DNA from: Bdellovibrionales bacterium
GTDB lineage: Bacteria > Bdellovibrionota > Bacteriovoracia > Bacteriovoracales > Bacteriovoracaceae
Direction of reading: 5' to 3'
Length of the DNA: 10,180 bases
NCBI GenBank assembly: GCA_030633015.1
Contig: DAOVTR010000027.1
Coordinates: 1-10,180, forward strand
The notes under the pieces: generated by a model
What the model saw: only the letters and a program-made list of their open reading frames with translations
What the model was told of the DNA's origin: nothing
Databases searched by the model: none
Position numbers and translations under genes: made by a program
Shown here: positions 8,110-10,180 of the stretch, piece by piece
How the letters are laid out: each line of letters begins with the position of its first letter
Position numbering within the stretch: position 1 is the first letter of the stretch

Positions 8110-9787
8110 ATTAGTTTCTATTTTTTTTAGTTTTATGTTTATAATCAATTTTGCATTTTGTTCTGATCTAAATATTTCCAAGAAAAAGACAAATATTGAT
8201 TATATTAAAGAGTATTATAAAATTAATAAGAAAATTTCTAGTTCGTTTTGTGGATATGGAGTAGAGCAAGATTATTGGAAGTTATATCGAAAGTTTAGAG
8301 GTGATGGAAATGTCGTCCCTTTAGTTGAAAATGATTCAGTTGATTATGGGGTAATTAAAAAACATCTTCCCATGATGCTAGAAAAAAAAATATGGATAAA
8401 ACAAAATAGCTTGTTTTTAAAGAAAAGAGCTAGTTTTAAATTGATTAGATCATCAATAAAAAAACAGAAGAAAAGTATAAAATTACTTTTAAAATACAAA
8501 AGAGAGTTTGATGAGGATGAGAAGGGTGAACAAAAATCAGCAATTATTTCAAAGTCAAAATTAGAATATCTTCGATTCAGGCAACTATATACTGATTTCA
8601 CCGAGATAATTCCATTCCTTTTAAGCTATAGGTTTCCGGTAAACCATTTTGCACTTAGTGAAAAATATGATTTTTTAAAAAATAAAGAAGCTCCAGCGCT
8701 TTTAAGACAGAGAAATGAAGTTTATTTTCATCGAAAAATTGTTGAAGATGGTGCTCAAAATCCAAATAATACTGGAAATGATCTTATGTTTCGTGCCGTA
8801 ATTGATACCATGTATATTGAGCTCTCTCAAAATTATGATTTTATTCCAGAAAATGTTAGATATGACATTGATTATATACATAAAAAAACTTTGCGATATT
8901 TAAAAAGAGGAAAAAGATTTTTACTCGTTAGACAAAAAGAGTGGTTGGCAAGAACTGATAGGAAATATGTTTTTTACCAAAAACTAACCAGTGGCACATT
9001 AAACAATCAGGATAAATATATTAAAAATAGAGTTGATTCTGTCAAAGAGTTAAAGCATTTTGTCTTAAAAAGACAAGCACAGGTTTATAAATTTTTAGCA
9101 AATCAATCACATATAATGCAGGCATTATATGTGTTAGAGACTATTTTATATAATGAAGTTGGAAACTTAGATGGGAGAGATGCGCTGGAAAGATCTGATG
9201 TTGCCAGAGTTGTTTATAATAGAGTCACAGATTCGGAATATAATTCATTGTTACCAGATGATTTTTTGTATCCCTTTTTGCCTGATTATTTAAAAAATAC
9301 AACAAACAAATATCCTTGGTTAAACGTATTATTTAAAACGGGAGAGTTTTCATTTACATATTTTTTTATTGGACAAAACATTAGAGTGTTCTGCCCTTCT
9401 CAAAATAGACTTGCTAGATTTTTGAGAAAGGAAAATTTAAATATGTCATTGGATTTATTAAGAAAATCTAAAGTAGCATTTAAAGGAATTAGGTATTTTT
9501 CTCGTCAATCAATGTTGGGAAGATTTGATATGGGCAAAATATGGAAGGGGTTTTCCAAGATTGCTGAGCGGCCAGGAAAGATTGCTTTGAAGCAATCATC
9601 ACTACAAAAATCTTATAATCGTTCTAAATATTACTATCTTTATGATTTTAAAGATCCTAATGATAGGAGTTATCGAGTATTAAAAATTGGGAAACATATT
9701 TATGTTAAGCCTAAGGCAACAAAAGTTTTTTATAAATATAGAAATCCTCATATGTTTAAATTTTTTCAAGCTGATCCTATTCCATAA
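8096..9787 (+). CDS. Secreted lysine-rich protein of unknown family with a SleB-like region
   Basis: I do not recognise the full-length family (563 residues). The N-terminus is a classical signal peptide: MKYNK, a hydrophobic core to about residue 20, and possible cleavage after AFC near residue 22. The Cys lacks a proper lipobox because Phe precedes it, so export to the periplasm or outside is likely rather than lipidation. Residues 30-330 are basic and mostly helical-looking, with runs such as KKQKKSIKLLLKYKRE. Residues 345-424 (LETILYNEVGN, then SDVARVVYNRV, then FKTGEFSF) and 529-538 (LKIGKHIYVK) recall, in order, the SleB/CwlJ hydrolase blocks (IYgEArgE, AVAxVVlNRV, QFS, iGxHxFY); Glu354 would be the catalytic Glu. 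This is inference from pattern memory. It overlaps mpl by 14 bases and is the last gene before the metK promoter. Confidence 0.75.
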   Translation: MKYNKLVSIFFSFMFIINFAFCSDLNISKKKTNIDYIKEYYKINKKISSSFCGYGVEQDYWKLYRKFRGDGNVVPLVENDSVDYGVIKKHLPMMLEKKIWIKQNSLFLKKRASFKLIRSSIKKQKKSIKLLLKYKREFDEDEKGEQKSAIISKSKLEYLRFRQLYTDFTEIIPFLLSYRFPVNHFALSEKYDFLKNKEAPALLRQRNEVYFHRKIVEDGAQNPNNTGNDLMFRAVIDTMYIELSQNYDFIPENVRYDIDYIHKKTLRYLKRGKRFLLVRQKEWLARTDRKYVFYQKLTSGTLNNQDKYIKNRVDSVKELKHFVLKRQAQVYKFLANQSHIMQALYVLETILYNEVGNLDGRDALERSDVARVVYNRVTDSEYNSLLPDDFLYPFLPDYLKNTTNKYPWLNVLFKTGEFSFTYFFIGQNIRVFCPSQNRLARFLRKENLNMSLDLLRKSKVAFKGIRYFSRQSMLGRFDMGKIWKGFSKIAERPGKIALKQSSLQKSYNRSKYYYLYDFKDPNDRSYRVLKIGKHIYVKPKATKVFYKYRNPHMFKFFQADPIP

Positions 9788-9790
9788 ATG

Positions 9791-9819
9791 TTGCCCTCAT
9801 TAGTATTATAGGCTATATT
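9791..9819 (+). promoter_or_regulatory. Candidate sigma70 promoter of metK
   Basis: TTGCCC (9791-9796, 4/6) and TATATT (9814-9819, 5/6) are separated by the ideal 17 bases. This predicts a transcript start near 9826 and a leader of about 31 bases. The site lies four bases after the preceding stop codon, so metK can be transcribed independently of the glyQS-mpl operon. It is the best-looking promoter in the window, though still only a consensus match. Confidence 0.5.
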
Positions 9820-9848
9820 AGTTTCACTAAATAATTAATACTATAGGG
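9794..9848. repeat. Interrupted inverted repeat across the metK promoter and Shine-Dalgarno site
   Basis: TAGTATTA (9801-9808) is the exact reverse complement of TAATACTA (9836-9843). Just outside these arms CCCT (9794-9797) pairs with AGGG (9845-9848), separated by a 3-by-1 internal loop. Inside the loop TTAGT (9818-9822) and ACTAA (9826-9830) form a small hairpin with a TTC loop. The AGGG arm overlaps the metK Shine-Dalgarno GGGAG (9846-9850). It could be an operator flanking the -10 box, or a translation-blocking hairpin in read-through mRNA. Chance is a real alternative at this base composition. Confidence 0.4.
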
Positions 9849-9856
9849 AGTTAGAG

Positions 9857-10180
9857 ATGCTTAAGGATTATATTTTTACTTCAGAATCAGTTACTGAAGG
9901 CCATCCAGATAAAATTTCAGATCAAATTTCAGATTCTGTTTTGGATGCTATGATTGCTCAAGATCCAAATTCAAGAGTTGCCTGTGAGACAATGATGCAG
10001 ACTGGCCTGGCCATTATTAGTGGTGAAGTAAGAACAAAGTCTTATGTAAATATTCAAAAAATAGTTCGAGATAAAATTATTGACATTGGATATGATCATT
10101 CTGATAAGGGGTTTGATGGAAACTCTTGTTCAGTACTCGTCTCCTTACATGAACAATCGTCTGATATTTCTCAAGGAGTA
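9857..10180 (+). CDS. metK: S-adenosylmethionine synthetase, N-terminal part (runs off the window)
   Basis: MetK makes S-adenosylmethionine from methionine and ATP in the cytosol. The 108 codons present begin [19 protein letters not shown], which contains the near-invariant [18 protein letters not shown] signature with the ATP-binding His16. They continue with [28 protein letters not shown] and the conserved IGY…GFDGNSCSV block. The frame is open to the last base, so about 280 further residues lie outside the window. GGGAG (9846-9850) six bases before the ATG supports this start. The gene has its own candidate promoter and lies 69 bases after the secreted-protein gene. Nothing in the visible part looks degenerate. 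Confidence 0.96.
   Translation, partial: MLKDYIFTSESVTEGHPDKISDQISDSVLDAMIAQDPNSRVACETMMQTGLAIISGEVRTKSYVNIQKIVRDKIIDIGYDHSDKGFDGNSCSVLVSLHEQSSDISQGV

Noticed and set aside
8096..8170. Lipoprotein signal in the secreted protein
   Set aside because: The candidate Cys is preceded by Phe-Ala-Phe rather than a lipobox with Gly/Ala/Ser at -1, so ordinary signal peptidase I cleavage is more likely.
9788..9856. A classical SAM-I riboswitch upstream of metK
   Set aside because: The 69-base gap is too short for the SAM-I aptamer, and I see none of its conserved core. The leader predicted from the promoter is only about 31 bases.

Overview
The window looks like chromosomal DNA of an AT-rich Gram-negative bacterium. 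A predatory or predatory-like lineage near Bacteriovoracaceae/Bdellovibrionota is my best guess, from codon usage, a single-chain glycyl-tRNA synthetase, a peptidoglycan-recycling ligase (Mpl) and the general look of the proteins. That assignment is inference only. Apart from the first ~240 bases, the sequence is very AT-rich. Genes are tightly packed, with gaps of 1 to 100 bases and several overlaps. No tRNA, rRNA or CRISPR array was seen.

Bases 1-245 do not fit. They are about 67% G+C (hand count) and encode, on the minus strand, an internal piece of an IS630-family transposase with an in-frame stop. This piece runs directly into the last ~80 codons of recO on the plus strand. The join falls in a ~20-base stretch that reads sensibly as both proteins. 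It is either a real rearrangement that destroyed recO or a contig-end chimera.

Bases 508-4322 hold a surface-glycan module. It comprises a family-2-like glycosyltransferase (+), a five-TM LTA-synthase-like membrane sulfatase-fold transferase (+) that begins one base after it, and a convergent GT4-type glycosyltransferase (-). The module sits between recO and the glycyl-tRNA synthetase gene and is bounded by a near-perfect 13-base direct repeat, so it may be an inserted cassette.

Bases 4423-9787 form a compact plus-strand run: glycyl-tRNA synthetase, a cytoplasmic AmpC/esterase-type serine hydrolase (4-base gap), mpl (ATGA overlap), and a secreted protein of unknown family (14-base overlap). 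The last protein carries a region resembling a very divergent SleB-type cell-wall hydrolase. Three of the four genes point to peptidoglycan: a putative muropeptide hydrolase, the ligase that reattaches the murein tripeptide to UDP-MurNAc, and a putative exported wall hydrolase. I propose this as a wall-turnover/salvage operon driven from the tRNA-synthetase promoter.

From 9788 there is a short intergenic region with a good sigma70-like promoter and an inverted repeat. It is followed by the 5' end of metK (S-adenosylmethionine synthetase), cut off by the window edge.
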